DNA from: Primula veris
Lineage: Eukaryota; Streptophyta; Magnoliopsida; Ericales; Primulaceae
NCBI GenBank assembly: GCA_963682055.1
Contig: OY821744.1
Coordinates: forward strand, 9,588,835-9,652,834
Length of the DNA stretch: 64,000 nucleotides
Direction of reading: 5' to 3'
The stretch's first letter is position 1. The number at the start of each line of letters is the position of its first letter. Positions 22,801-33,678 of the stretch are shown one piece after another. Below the pieces are notes generated by a model. It saw only the letters and a program-made list of their open reading frames with translations. It was not told where the DNA came from and did not search any database. Made by a program: the position numbers and the translations under genes.

Positions 22801-24355
22801 TATCCCCAAAACATACATTTGATTCGGGGGAATCATGAAGCTGCTGACATCAATGCTCTTTTTGGCTTTCGCATCGAGTGTATCGAACGAATGGTAAGTC
22901 ATTTTCAGTGAAAACATATTTTTACGATTTCAGTTCAATTTTCTTATACCCATTTTTGCATGTTACCAGGGTGAAAGAGACGGAATCTGGGCATGGCACA
23001 GAATAAACAGATTGTTTAATTGGCTCCCACTAGCTGCTCTTATTGAGAAGAAAATCATTTGCATGCATGGTGGTATTGGAAGGTCAATAAATCACGTGGA
23101 ACAAATTGAGAGCCTTCAACGTCCAATTTCCATGGAAGCGGGGTCTATAGTTCTAATGGATTTGTTGTGGTTGGTACCACCCCTTACCTTTTTGAAATTT
23201 TAGAGTGTGTTTTTCACTAAGCGGCATTTTTTTCTATCTTTTTTACAGGTCTGACCCGACAGAAAATGATAGTGTCGAAGGATTGAGACCAAATGCTAGA
23301 GGCCCTGGGTTGGTAACTTTTGGGGTGCGTAGTCCTTATCGATGTTTCATAATATTGGTAGTCAACTTGGCAGTTTTGCTTAATTTTTTTATTTGTTGGT
23401 TTGTCAGCCTGATCGTGTAAAGGAGTTTTGCAACAACAATGATCTTCAGTTGATTGTACGTGCACATGAATGTGTTATGGATGGGTTTGAACGTTTTGCT
23501 CAGGGACATTTAATTACACTTTTCTCGGCCACTAATTACTGCGGTATGTTTTAGGGCTATCTTCCTTTTTAGCTTCTTAGTTGCCTGTTCCTGTACTATG
23601 TTGAAGCAGTCATTTTTCTTTGTTTCTCTAGGTACTGCAAATAATGCAGGTGCAATATTGGTCTTGGGTAGAGATCTCGTCGTTGTTCCAAAACTTATTC
23701 ATCCATTGCCACCTGCACTTACATCACCGGAAACATCACCTGAACATCATGTGGAAGATACATGGATGCAGGTGCAATAATATTCTCATTTCCTTTTTGC
23801 ACCTAGTCGCTCTGCTTTTGTAAGAAGTAAATAAGAAAAGAAAGAATTCTTGAAAGTAATCTGTAGATTTTCTGGGTATATGTCTGAAACAGAATGTGTA
23901 AATACTGGACTTTTTTTTCCCGATCTTCTGGAAATGAGTGGAAAACTAATTTCCGACAAAATCTACAGATTATGTTCCCCAACTTCATTAACATTTTGTT
24001 TTTCTTCTGACTAAATTTTGGATTTTTTTTGACTAAATTAGTTGGAAATTTTTTGTTCTCCAAGGCGGTCGGATTAGGTTCTTATGTTTAATGAATTTTA
24101 CTTGGTTATATGCCGAATGTGAAGTAGAATAAATGAAATCGTTGATCAAAGATAAAGGGATACTCCATAATTCTTGTAGGCTTATAGCATTTCAATTTTC
24201 AAATTTTAACCCCCATTGGAATCTCTTTTGGATTTTGATATTAATTGTGCACTCTGATTCTACGAGAGCAGGAACTGAATGCAAACAGGCCACCAACCCC
24301 AACAAGAGGCCGTCCTCAAACAGCTAATGACCGGGGTTCTCTTGCTTGGATATAG
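7820..24355 (+). CDS. BSL2/BSL3: BSL2/BSL3-type Kelch-repeat Ser/Thr protein phosphatase (BSU1 family), 21 exons
   Basis: Exons: 7820-8177, 9773-9833, 9924-10002, 10111-10190, 10276-10370, 10459-10558, 13358-13427, 13530-13631, 13763-13844, 16320-16499, 17406-17673, 18126-18366, 19607-19777, 20812-21050, 22621-22705, 22795-22893, 22970-23169, 23249-23324, 23408-23543, 23632-23771, 24272-24355. The total is 2946 nt, or 981 aa, near the ~1000-aa family length. Residues 1-60 are Pro-rich. Kelch repeats fill about 60-410 ([33 protein letters not shown]). An Ala-rich linker follows. The PPP catalytic domain is about 650-940, with GDLHG 683-687, GDYVDRG 717-723, GNHE 749-752, MHGG (His 803), RAHE 880-883 and SATNYCG 902-908, so all metal-binding signatures are intact. 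The tail [10 protein letters not shown]...GSLAWI marks the BSL2/BSL3 clade. In Arabidopsis this family dephosphorylates the GSK3-like kinase BIN2 in brassinosteroid signalling. The start is the first ATG of the open N-terminal exon. Confidence 0.96.
8195..8880 (+). repeat. Minisatellite with TG runs in BSL intron 1
   Basis: About five degenerate copies of a unit reading roughly 'gatttgagacttgttgtgtg', then 'gaaatgtgatgattgttgac', 'aaacttggtatgttttagtc' and 'tttcggattaggaaatag', start near 8209, 8407, 8520, 8641 and 8859. The three middle copies are spaced about 115-120 bp and are separated by TG dinucleotide runs. One unit carries a copy of the end of exon 1 (see findings). Confidence 0.8.
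8890..9140. mobile_element. Possible MITE fragment in BSL intron 1
   Basis: The string TACCCCCTCCGTTTCAATTG at 8890 looks like the terminal 'CTCCCTCCGT' motif of plant Stowaway/mariner elements. No matching right terminus was found, so the element is truncated or the resemblance is chance. Confidence 0.3.
9418..9525 (+). repeat. Two-copy tandem repeat (~52 bp) in BSL intron 1
   Basis: The unit 'caccaagtagaatatttttc', then 'aaaagtagaacgctctaaaa', is followed by a diverged copy starting CACAAAGTAGAATACTTTC at about 9470. No function is suggested. Confidence 0.6.
11461..12130 (+). repeat. Degenerate ~300-bp tandem repeat in BSL intron 6
   Basis: Similar blocks recur at about 11461, 11780 and 12062, each starting 'ttttag' and followed by 'gcctactta...gtaa...ttttacaatgc' or a variant. 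The first two continue with 'cttatggaagattgta' and an 'aaatcct..tggagaag' segment, then 'actagttaggatttaa'-type text. The third copy is cut short. The first two are clearly homologous but much diverged, so the duplication is old. Intron 6 (10559-13357) holds no gene. Confidence 0.6.
15237..15569 (-). mobile_element. Complete TRIM (terminal-repeat retrotransposon in miniature)
   Basis: This is a 333-bp element in BSL intron 9. It has two ~110-bp LTRs at 15237-15346 and 15459-15569, both starting TGT and ending ACA. Target-site duplications GCTTC flank it at 15232-15236 and 15570-15574. Read on the minus strand, the 5' LTR is followed directly by TGGTATCAGAACC (15458-15446), one mismatch from the initiator-Met tRNA primer-binding site. 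The 112-bp interior ends in the polypurine tract GTGAGGGGGAG (15357-15347) abutting the 3' LTR. No coding capacity exists, as is usual for TRIMs, so mobility depended on an autonomous LTR element in trans. The LTRs are near identical over their distal ~80 bp but differ at several sites near the U5 end. Confidence 0.95.
18473..19297. repeat. ~40-bp direct repeats flanking the plastid insert
   Basis: The sequence CTATTGGATTCACAACTAAG (18473) and its continuation 'atgctaatcgatacagatct' recurs as CTATTGAATTCTCAACTAAG (19259) with 'atgctaactgacacaaat'. The two copies bracket the accD fragment exactly, so they look like a target duplication formed when it was inserted. Confidence 0.75.
18516..19258 (-). 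pseudogene. accD: Plastid accD fragment (nuclear plastid DNA) in BSL intron 12
   Basis: Read on the minus strand, this stretch matches plastid accD (acetyl-CoA carboxylase carboxyltransferase beta subunit) in order. A 5' part gives [20 protein letters not shown]. Then, in another frame, come YDTQYSWN and [10 protein letters not shown] middle part gives [15 protein letters not shown], just before the expected zinc-finger Cys residues, and EKCYGL. A 3' part gives [20 protein letters not shown] and [10 protein letters not shown]. Frames change several times and stops occur, so it is non-functional. Only the variable N-terminal half and the start of the catalytic part are present; homology stops near 18530. 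The open frame at 18883-19185 is the largest unbroken piece of this relic, not a gene. The extent of the match is by eye from knowledge of accD. Confidence 0.88.
21560..22460. other. Composition-shifted segment in BSL intron 14
   Basis: Around 22020-22110 and 22265-22350 are runs of GCTTCC/GCTCCCGC words with small palindromes such as CGCTTCCGCTTCGGAAGC, unlike the surrounding AT-rich intron. Outer segments CCAATTAGGCCATTA (about 21600) and CTGGCCTCAATTG (about 22440) are partly complementary and could be remnants of terminal inverted repeats. A perfect 19-nt palindrome TACAGCAGCTGCTGCTGTA lies just outside, at about 22480. It may be a degraded DNA transposon; the family is not identified. 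Confidence 0.35.
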
Positions 24356-25178
24356 TTAATAGTATATCTATCTACCCAGATCCCGTGTTTCTTCTCATTT
24401 TGTTTCATGCTATCACCTAAAGCATCCGGTGTTGTGTATAGAGCATGGTTCATGATGGAATATCCGAACAATTGGAGATACTGTGGCCATTTTATGAGAG
24501 TTTTCTTCTTGTGCATATTTATTAGTCGTAAAGATTAAGAAGACGAATTATGGTACCAACAGAGGTTAGTTCATTGTCATTTAGGCCGTTTGTACATTAG
24601 CAGCAAGAATTTAGAGAATTTAAGAGCTTTTGGTATCCTATTACTGGGCAAGTATTTTTCATGTTAGTTTTCCATAATTTTTGTTAATTTTTTCTAGATT
24701 TTCCCCCATTGAGGGAATACAAGTTTGCTGTAGATTGTGACTTATAGGGTTAAATTGGTATTGGTGTATCATATCTGTAGTTTGTGTTTTTGCTTTGTAC
24801 AATGTAATGTAATCGAAGGAAATTTTTAAGCTCGGATTTTGTTGTTTATAATATAACTCCAAATTTTAATTCTGTTTCATTGAGTGATAAAGTCGAACAG
24901 ACCAAGGGGGCACCTATTAATTTTTTTAATGTTTCTTTTGTTTTTTAATGGTCATTTCCCTAGTTATGTAATTATCCATGTTCTCAATTGCACAAAAGTT
25001 CCACCATCATTCTGAATGTGGTTAGAACTTGGAATCCCTGTGGAGTTATTACTAGATAAGATAGTACTCCATGTATTTGTGATCTGTGTATACCTTATCC
25101 TTCCCTTTTGACTGTAAAAGGTATATATGTTGACTACCTCGTTTAGATTAAAATACAAGGAGATGCTAGAGTCTTTAG
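24356..25178. other. BSL 3' UTR and downstream flank
   Basis: No coding sequence was recognised. The T-rich text with 'tttgtacaatgtaatgtaat' near 24795 is typical of a plant 3' end, but no single polyadenylation site can be chosen. Confidence 0.4.
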
Positions 25179-25181
25179 TTA

Positions 25182-25702
25182 GAGCAATCCCATGCACTCG
25201 CATCACTTCCCTTATATTATCGATTTATCTGACATTGTTCTAAAATTGTATACGTATCAGTTTTTTTATCCATTACTTTAAATATATATGAACTCGGATA
25301 TCACTCAAATATAAGAGATCAAGATGTTCCCTTACAATTACAATAATAATTTATCTGTCTTATTTTTCTTTTATTCTCTCTATTTTATTTGTACTTTACA
25401 AAAAGTTGAGTTGTATAGTTGTGATAGAGAAATTTATAAAAAAACTGATAATTTAAATAAACCAAAACGTTTCCTTATAAGTTGTAAAACTGTACTTTTT
25501 ACTTTAAATTATTTAATGCGGTTGTTCTAGTAGATTAATTTGGGTTGAAAAAAATTGATAGAAATATATTAAAATATAATAATATTTAGTTATGATAATA
25601 AATTTGATAAAAAAGCTGAAAAATGTATAAAGTTAAACTGTTACCCTAAAAATATAAAAGTGATGCTAATTATTTTAAATACTAGTAAAAGTGAGATTGC
25701 TC
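25182..25702. mobile_element. Tourist/PIF-Harbinger-like MITE, 521 bp
   Basis: The terminal inverted repeats are GAGCAATCCCA (25182) and TGAGATTGCTC (ending 25702). They are flanked on both sides by TTA (25179-25181 and 25703-25705), the 3-bp target duplication expected for PIF/Harbinger elements. The interior is AT-rich without a coding frame and shares most of its length with 3260-3720. Confidence 0.8.
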
Positions 25703-25705
25703 TTA

Positions 25706-27702
25706 GCATTGCTGTGAATCTGTGATGGATACATTTCAGACAATTTTTGAGCTCCTCTTTCGCAATGAATTTTATGGCAAGGATGAATACAACTGATGTT
25801 AGTAGTACCGTTTATTGGCGAAACTTATCAATCAGTCTCTGGAATTGCATATTCACTACGGTCTATTTAATTATTTCTTGGTTGGAAATGAGTTCTTATA
25901 TCGGTATAAGTTTGGCCTTTATTGTTTAGGCTTCGTAAATCAATTTAAAAAGAGAGGATATCGAAGATAGAATGAGGGAGTACAGAAGAATCTGCTTCAA
26001 CTTATGAAATAGGGAGGCCTCAAAAACGTTGCTAATCAGTAGTCGTACAGCTTAAATAGGCAACATGGCATCGTAGCGTTTCAATTTTTACTCGAAAGGC
26101 TTGTCTTTATCCAAAAAGATACTGGTTGGAATGTTAAGAACAAAAGTTCTGTTTAATTTTTTGGGAGATAAATGGGTTCCCATGGAGAGAATTTCACGAT
26201 CGAAGAAATTAGACTACTAAATTGCACGTCTTGAAAAGTTCATCATAAATACTGCCTTCGCCAATTCTTGAAAGACAGACTTGCTACCATTTGTCATTTA
26301 TCATAGTAACCGAGTCCACTGCAAAATCGTCTAGCAGCTACCTGTTCCATCTGGCTTCGGAAACTAGTTTATCCTTGTTGTCATGCTTTTACAAAACAAT
26401 CTAGCAGTAAATACATACACGAGAACTATATTTTCAGTTCGACCTATAGTTAATGTGTTAAATTCCTTCAACTCATTAGTACTAATTACTGCAAACACGG
26501 TCTAGCTCGCTGTTAACAGTCGATAAACGCCTAAACGGTCATTTTGGTAAATTGACCGTTTCTATTGTTAATTTCCTCTAGTTCTCTAACCAACTTGGTT
26601 AGTGAAATTAATGGCAAGTCGGTCAACCATGGCAGAGAAGATTAATGTTGACAAAATGCCAATTCAATAATTTATGCCAAGTCTATGGTTTGAAGAGGCC
26701 AATGCATGAAAAAGAAATGATAGTGATGAAAATGTGAAAACATTTAATAAAACGATAGAAATGGTTTGAAGAGGCCAATGCATGAAGAAATGATAGTGAT
26801 GAAAATTTGGAAACATTTAATAAAACGATAGAAATGCAACCATGTGTGGTTGTATGTTAAGAAATGGTTTGATTTGTTTCGTTTTCTGTGACATAGGGGA
26901 TTCAGTTAAGTAGTTGTATTAAAAAAAAGAAAAAGAAATTCAACCATGTCTGGCTGTATGTTAAGAAAAAAAATTCCGTTTGTTATTTTAAATTTTATAG
27001 AGTTTCGTTCTAAAGATTGTACTAATGTCTTCTTCTTCTTTTTGTTTTGAAATAAGCACACTTTCATTAATATTTATCAGATCAAATACACGACCATTAA
27101 TTAACTAACCATATATTTTGGTGTGTCCCTACATTATCCATAGAAAAAGTCATCAAACAATTATCGGGCTTATTGGTTAATCTCAGGCCCCACGTGATGG
27201 TCTAATTTCTATATATTCTTCAGACAAACTCGAATGTCATCAACGATAGATTATACTAATGTCTACAATTGAATGTTTTCACTCAGTTGAATGTTTTCTT
27301 TGCTTAAAAATAAAATAAAATTGTACTAATGTCTGGTTTATGCATAACAAGCAAAGAATCACCCCTTCCTGAAGTTTATGCGTATCTTCTTTCAATATTT
27401 TGGCAAACACTTCATTTAACGGCCAGAATTGACTTTAAACTCCATTGTGTATACTTTCTTAATCGCCCTTTGAACACTTCAACATCTAAAATCCATAGAC
27501 CAATATTGTGCACCTAACCAAATACATCTTCTTTTATAATATTGCTATGATATAGTTATGTCAAATTTCTTACAATAAAAAATTGTGGTGATTTAATTCA
27601 AAAATAATGTATATAGTCTGTCATAAATTAAGAGATAGTGCTGATAGCTAAACTAGTACTATCATATTTCATTCATTTAAGTTTCCCACATTTCTGTATA
27701 TT
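25706..27702. other. Gene-free stretch with a 2 x ~75-bp tandem duplication
   Basis: A unit starting ATGGTTTGAAGAGGCCAATG occupies 26685-26760 and is repeated at 26761-26833 with a 3-bp length difference. Shortly after, 'caaccatgtgtggttgtatg' recurs as 'caaccatgtctggctgtatg' at about 26941. No gene was recognised; open frames at 25747-25929 and 27329-27517 are short and without recognisable domains. Confidence 0.6.
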
Positions 27703-27704
27703 TA

Positions 27705-27933
27705 CTCGTTTCCGATTAATTGTAATATACAAAATTACATGCAATTTTAACCGACTTATAACATATATCAAAATTATCGAAATAAATTTTTTTAAAACTA
27801 AATCATATAATTTAATGTTTGAACTATATGATTAAATTTTAAAAAAATTTATTCTGACAATTTTGATATAAATTATTGGCAAATCAAAATTGCATGTACT
27901 TTCGTATCGGTTAATTAATTAGACAGGAAGGAG
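27705..27933. mobile_element. Stowaway-like MITE, 229 bp
   Basis: The element is flanked by TA (27703-27704 and 27934-27935). It starts CTCGTTTCCGATTAATTG and ends CAGGAAGGAG. The core 'gaactatatgat' and complementary arms match the copies at 5324 and 30115. Confidence 0.75.
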
Positions 27934-27935
27934 TA

Positions 27936-30112
27936 TATAGCTGTCATCTTATTGGTTTCTATCTAGACTTTTGAGAAGAAGGAAAAAATATAGATTATTT
28001 GGTTTCTATACAGACTTTAAAGAAGGAGAAGCAACATTTGATTATTTTCTCATCTCTGACTATACACGTAATTATATGCTAATACATTCAGTGCCGTCTC
28101 CAGATTTTTACTGATCGATCCGAGACAAACAAAAAAGTGAGGCCTAATTTTATCTATAAAAAGTGATCAGGCCTAATTTTATCTATAAATTTTGATTATT
28201 CATTCCAAAAAAATGAATGCGTAGTAAAACTTTTTGCAAAAAAACTTATAATACAAACTATTGATGAAGTATTGTGTATAAAAAAACCTGAGTTATTATA
28301 AAAAGTATAATAAGAAGAATGAACCCACGAAAAACAACAGAGCAAATTAAACATTAGCCATCAAATTTGATGCATGATTTGTATTTAATTAATGGAAGTG
28401 TTCAAAGTCAGACAAGAAAAAATAAGAACCACAACTAATAGAGCTGAGTTATTGATTACTATGGAGAGAAAAGGTGATTATGCATGAAAGTAGAGGCCTT
28501 ATAAAATTAATAAAATAATATCATCTTCAATAATATTGTTATCTCTATTGTCAACTAAAATAGTTAGTTAACAATGCATTTTCTTATCTGCATTAGTTGC
28601 ATTAAAGTATCTGTTATCTTTATAAATGTTAAAAAAATTATTAAAGTTAACAATCTTTTTAATGTTTGTAACTGCTGACATGGCAAACACAACGCACAAT
28701 TAACATTATTATCTTCTATTAATTCTCCTCATAAGAATAGTGACCAGTAAAATAAAAGATAAATTATTAATTAAAAATTGATAACATTGTTAACGTGAAA
28801 CTAATGTACTTATTAAATTTAAGATAAATATGTGTCATTTAATATTTTTTTAAACGATAATATGTCACTATTTAACATTAAAAAGTTAACAAAACTATTA
28901 TGAATGTTTTAAAAGACTCAAAACTCTTGTGTCGGACAACTGCGCTTCAAATCGACAAATTATTTAGTACTTCTGGAGTCAAGAGGACGTAGTCTTCTAT
29001 CCCATACACTACCCTATGTATGTATGTAGCTAGGGCTAGCAAACTTTAAACATAAATGACTTGCACGTCACTTCTCTCTTTCCACTAAATAAAATAAAAT
29101 ATTTTTAACCACAAACTCACTGGTCTCTCTTGAATTTTGTTTTGTTTAATTCTACCTTTGTTTCTTTGTTAGTTTACAAATTCAAATTCAGCATATATCT
29201 AACTAGGATACTTTATGAAAATAATTTTAAATACTTAGTTTGAGTCTTTAGACATCAATTGTTAGAGAATAAATAAGAATGTAAATAATCCAAATATATG
29301 CTTACTGATTTTAGATTATGATGGGAAATAAATTTAATGAACCCTACATAAGTTGCTTTCAATCATTTCGTTTATTGCAAAATTTGATTGTGAAATAATT
29401 AAATTAAGCTAAAAGTAGTTAATCTCAAAACAGTGAGTTTTTTGAATAATTTTATAAGAGAAATGGGCTTTTAAGAAAAAAATATATGTTCATAAAAAAA
29501 AGGAATAGATGAAATAATTTAATTTCCTTTCAAGTTTCTGCCATCTTTTTGTCTTTCACTAATACAACTGGAAAAATGCAAGAGACTATTTCATCAGATG
29601 AATTACGGACTAAATTGGCAAATATGGGGTTTGGGATATTGAGATTCCATGAGAGAGAAAAGAAAAGTATTAATAATAGTAAAATGCATTTTGCTGACCA
29701 AAAAATCAACCTCCCATATCGACGGGACCATCTCATCAAAAGTTTTGATTTTTATTAATATTAAATTTAATATTTTTTTTTATTTTTAATTAATATTTAA
29801 ATTTAGGGTAGATTCAACTAACGTTCTATTATATTTTTATTTGAGTTTTTAGTGAGTTGTATTTTTAGATTGAACAATTTTTTTTTATTTTTAATTATTA
29901 TTTAAATTTAGGGTAGAATCAATTAGGGTTCTAATATATTTTTATTTGGATTTTTAGTAAGTTGAGTTTTATTACGTGACGTGACTTTTACTACCATCTT
30001 ATAATTTTTTTTATTCAAACGTTAATGTCAAAATTTGACCATAAGTTTTTTAATAGGAATACAAATATACGATATGTATAAATGAATAAGTAAAAAAATT
30101 AATATATTAATA
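27936..30112. other. AT-rich intergenic DNA with a two-copy repeat
   Basis: Two copies of a ~100-bp AT-rich unit lie at about 29772-29876 and 29877-29973, with a 105-bp period measured on the shared GGGTAGA. A small duplication of 'aggcctaattttatctataa' is at about 28140-28190. The open frames at 29530-29758 lie on opposite strands of one another and match nothing. Confidence 0.5.
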
Positions 30113-30114
30113 TA

Positions 30115-30349
30115 CTCCATCCATTCCCATTTTATTGTCCACTATGAAACTACGTGCAATTTTGATCTTTTTATAACTTGTATCAAAATTGTCAAAATAA
30201 TTTTTTTTAAAATATAATCATAAAATTTAACATTTGAACTATATGATCAATTTTTAAAAAATTTTATTCCGACAATTTTGATATAAGTTATTGACCGGTC
30301 AAAATTGTACGTAGTTTCATAGTGGACAATTAAATGGGAACGGATGGAG
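30115..30349. mobile_element. Stowaway-like MITE, intact 235-bp copy
   Basis: Terminal inverted repeats CTCCATCCATTCCCATTTTA and TAAATGGGAACGGATGGAG are flanked by TA on both sides (30113-30114 and 30350-30351). Inner arms ACTATGAAACTACGTGCAAT and GTACGTAGTTTCATAGT also pair, so almost the whole element can fold back. This is the cleanest member of the four-copy family in the window. Confidence 0.9.
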
Positions 30350-30655
30350 TATTAATTAGTGTTGAGAATGACATGACTCTTTTTTCTTAGTAGTAGTATC
30401 ATTTTTTTGACATGTGTTTAAAAAAAGTGACTAGTATTGTTTCATGTCATCGGATAGACGGATAGACTTTTCAGATGAGTTTTATAGGTTTCTATAGCAT
30501 CATTCGTAATAATATTAAAATATTGAAGAAAATACAGTGTGTTGTAGTATTAAATTGATTTATCGATCACATATATATGTGGCATCCAATGTATGTGGTA
30601 GAGTTCCATGTCCCATATTTTCAGGTAGGACTAAATAAGTTGTCCTTAAAAGCGG

Positions 30656-30854
30656 CATATTATAAAATAATATTTAATTTAATAAAAGTCAAAAATTGTC
30701 ATAAGCCTGTCGCTAATTTAAAAAGCTGTGACAAATCTGTCGCAAATTGACTAAACTATCATAAAACCGTCATAAAAACCGTCGCTAATAAACTCGTCAT
30801 AAAAAATACCGTAATTAATCCATCATCGCTATTTAGGTTTTTTTTTTTTTAGTG
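30656..30854. mobile_element. Diverged CACTA-type MITE, sister of 33679-33870
   Basis: The sequence parallels the 33679-33870 element throughout: 'ataaaataatattt', 'aatttaaaaagctgt.acaaatctgtcg', 'aaaaaccgtcg.taataaa', then 'gctattt.gg' and a T run ending in AGTG. The left end is degraded and no target duplication is evident. Confidence 0.6.
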
Positions 30855-31085
30855 ACATTTATATATAATATACAAGATAAAGTCAAAGGGACCGGCACAC
30901 CATGCAACACCGACTTTTAACCCAAGATAATGCCATAAGCCTTAAACTAATTTAATAAATAAAGTCCACTATATAGTACTAATATTTTAAATAAATCTCC
31001 CAAATAATTGGAAAAGTCCACTTTCATCTTTTTCTCCCTTTAATTTTCCGAGTTCTGACTTTTAAAATTCTCAACTACATACACG

Positions 31086-31091
31086 TATAAA
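31086..31091 (+). promoter_or_regulatory. TATA box candidate of the PUB gene
   Basis: TATAAA lies 136 bp upstream of the PUB start codon, in the context ACACGTATAAAATCTCG. Spacing fits a leader of roughly 100 nt. No other good TATA motif lies nearer. Confidence 0.5.
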
Positions 31092-31226
31092 ATCTCGTCT
31101 CTAATTCTGTAATGGTTCAACACAGCCTATTTTAACTTCAATCTTCTAGTGTTATTTATCTTCCTTTTATTAGTACTGTCTAAGTACTTCTCATATTGAT
31201 AAAAAAAAAATTGTAATACCGAATAA

Positions 31227-32432
31227 ATGGAAGAGATTGATGTTCCTAGTGATTTCCTATGCCCAATTTCAATGCAGCTGATGAGAGATCCAGTTATAAT
31301 CTCATCCGGCATCACATACGATCGAGAAGGCATAGAAACATGGTTATTTTCATGCAAAAACAATACATGTCCCGTTACCAAACAATTAGTATCCTGCGAT
31401 ATTAATCCCACACCAAACCACGTGCTACACCGTTTGATCCAATCATGGTGCGCCCTTAATGCTTCATGCGGGATTGAACAGATCCCAACTCCCAAATCAA
31501 TGGTCGAATTGATCCAAATTGGGAAACTCATCAATGACTCAAGAAAATCGCCAAAATTGCAACAAAAGTGCATCCAACAGCTTAGATCCATCGCAAATGG
31601 ATTGTCCCAAAGAGACAAAAAGTGCTTGGAGAATATGGGCTCTGTCCAATTCTTAGCTTCAGTCGTAACCAAGAAAGAATCTGCTAGTGAGGAAGCCTTA
31701 TGCCTACTCTATAATTTGGATATATCAGAATCGAGTAGGAAGAAATTGGTAAATGGTGACACACCATTTATGGAGTCCTTAATAGATGTCTTGAAATGTG
31801 GTAGCCTCGAATCTCGTGCTTACGCGATAATGCTTATGAAAGATCTTTACGAGGTGGCAGATCCAAGCCTACTGATAATTTTTAAGCAAGATTTTTTTAT
31901 TAACATAGTCCGCGTTTTGGATGATAAGATATCACATCAAGCTATTAAGGCTACTTTGAAGCTTCTAAAAGAGATTTTCCCATGGGGTCGGAATAGAATT
32001 AAAGCGATACAGGCTGGATTAATTTCTGAATTAATCGAGCTTCTTCTCGAGTCTCGTGAAAGAAGGGTTTGTGAGCTTGTTATGGTGCTTCTGGATCAAC
32101 TTTGTGATTGTGCTGATGAGGGTCGAGCCGAGTTTTTGAGCCATGGAGCTGGCTTAGCTGTTGTTTCAAAGAAAATACTTAGGGTTTCACATGTGGCGAC
32201 TGATAGGGCGATGAGGGTATTATTGTCAATATCAAGGTTTTCGGCGAGCTCTAGAGTTCTTGAAGATATGTTACAAGTTGGGGTCGTTTCAAAGTTGTGT
32301 TTGGTGCTTCAAGTGGAGGCTAGTGTGAAATCTAAAGAAAGAGCTAAAGAGATACTTAAGTTGCATTCTAGGGTTTGGAGAAATTCTTCTTGTATTCCTG
32401 CACATTTGTTTTCTTCTTATCCATCTTCTTAA
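31227..32432 (+). CDS. PUB22/23/24-like: U-box E3 ubiquitin ligase, PUB22/23/24 type, intronless
   Basis: The protein is 401 aa in a single exon. The U-box spans about residues 8-80: FLCPISMQLMRDPVIISSG, then TYDREGIETWL, TCPVTKQ, and NHVLHRLIQSW ending at Trp 74. The following PTPKSMVELI and about 300 residues of Leu/Ile-rich helices fit ARM-like repeats. U-box proteins recruit a ubiquitin-loaded E2 and ubiquitinate ARM-bound targets. Arabidopsis PUB22, PUB23 and PUB24 are stress-inducible, dampen pattern-triggered immunity (for example through EXO70B2) and affect drought responses. Length and lack of introns match that clade (about 410-455 aa). Start: first ATG of the frame, directly before the conserved EIDVPSDFLCPIS. 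The exact paralogue cannot be assigned. A 181-aa open frame on the other strand is an antisense shadow. Confidence 0.95.
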   Translation: MEEIDVPSDFLCPISMQLMRDPVIISSGITYDREGIETWLFSCKNNTCPVTKQLVSCDINPTPNHVLHRLIQSWCALNASCGIEQIPTPKSMVELIQIGKLINDSRKSPKLQQKCIQQLRSIANGLSQRDKKCLENMGSVQFLASVVTKKESASEEALCLLYNLDISESSRKKLVNGDTPFMESLIDVLKCGSLESRAYAIMLMKDLYEVADPSLLIIFKQDFFINIVRVLDDKISHQAIKATLKLLKEIFPWGRNRIKAIQAGLISELIELLLESRERRVCELVMVLLDQLCDCADEGRAEFLSHGAGLAVVSKKILRVSHVATDRAMRVLLSISRFSASSRVLEDMLQVGVVSKLCLVLQVEASVKSKERAKEILKLHSRVWRNSSCIPAHLFSSYPSS

Positions 32433-33328
32433 ATTGAATTTCTTTCCTCTTGAAAACCATTTTAAGATTAAGTTTTAAGTGTATATATATAACGACAGAT
32501 ATGAAAGTATGTGGTTGTTAAAAATCACATGCCTCTTCGAAAGTTTGTAAATGCATGGAATGCAGATTGTTTTTTTTTTTTTTTGGTAAAAAGGCTCAAA
32601 TGTTATTGAAAGAAGTAGTCTTCCATGGGACAAAGGATAGTCGCCGGAAAATACACAGGTCCGATACAAAGAAAGTATATAAATTACAACCCTCATAGGA
32701 ATGACAATGATAAGAGCCCTATACATTTTGAGGAAAAATTACTAATTAAAGCTATGATCATAAAACCAAAAAAACTAAGGAAAATGAGCTCAAAACTCTT
32801 ATTTCTTCTTATACGCCATAATCTTATCACTACATTTTAGGTAGATCAATGTGATCAAAACTGAGTATTTTTTAGAACCAAAATCGCAAAGTCTTAAGGC
32901 TTTAGACACGGCTGAAGTTAGCAATCAAAAGCTTAAAAAAATGCAGTTTTTAAACAAATGAAACTATACCAAATAGAGGGAATACAAAATTCTCAATAGT
33001 GATGCTATCAAACAGATATGATTTTTCTTCACACCAGCAGTTTCAACACTTCATATAATCTTTCTTGTTCATAAAAAATTCAGCATCAACGTCAACTTGA
33101 TCAACTCAATACCTACATTCTGAGACCAATCCAAATTAAAAAATTACATTTTTATGCACTCCTCAAACCTCTGTTATCACAGGAGTACAATAATCAAAAG
33201 TTTCAAAAAATTATCCTCATAAGCTTATATCAATTTTCCATCCATTATATAAGTACAAATGTCTCTACTTTAGTATTTATTCCATCACCTTGCTTCAGCA
33301 TAGCATCATAAGCACAAAATTAAGAAGA
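32433..33328. other. PUB 3' flank, no gene seen
   Basis: A T run with TTTTTTTTTTTTTTGGTAAA at about 32570 and mixed AT-rich sequence. Open frames at 32475-32726 (-) and 32625-32840 (+) match nothing. Confidence 0.4.
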
Positions 33329-33678
33329 TTAAAGATTGAAATGACTCCCTCTGAAACAAGGAGTCTCGTGCTGGTCCAACCAGTAAGCATCATAAATTAT
33401 TTTGGGCAAATTCATAGCCCTAAAAGTAGTGAAATTGATCACACTTGAGTCTTGCTTAGCCAAGCCATCTGCAGCTTTATTTTGTTCCATGTATACATGG
33501 CCTATATTGACACTAACCAAGCTCATTAGCAGCAAATATACTCCCATATAATTGAAATTTAATACAAGGAGAAGAGTTATTGAGCCACCAATTCACGATC
33601 ATCTCAAAATCAAATTCAACAAAAACACTATAGATGTTCATGCTACAACATAACAACAGACCAATTTAATAGCATTTA

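Noticed and set aside
31127..31672. 181-residue open frame on the minus strand
   Set aside because: Lies antisense to the U-box exon of the PUB gene; its residues simply mirror PUB codon bias and match no family.
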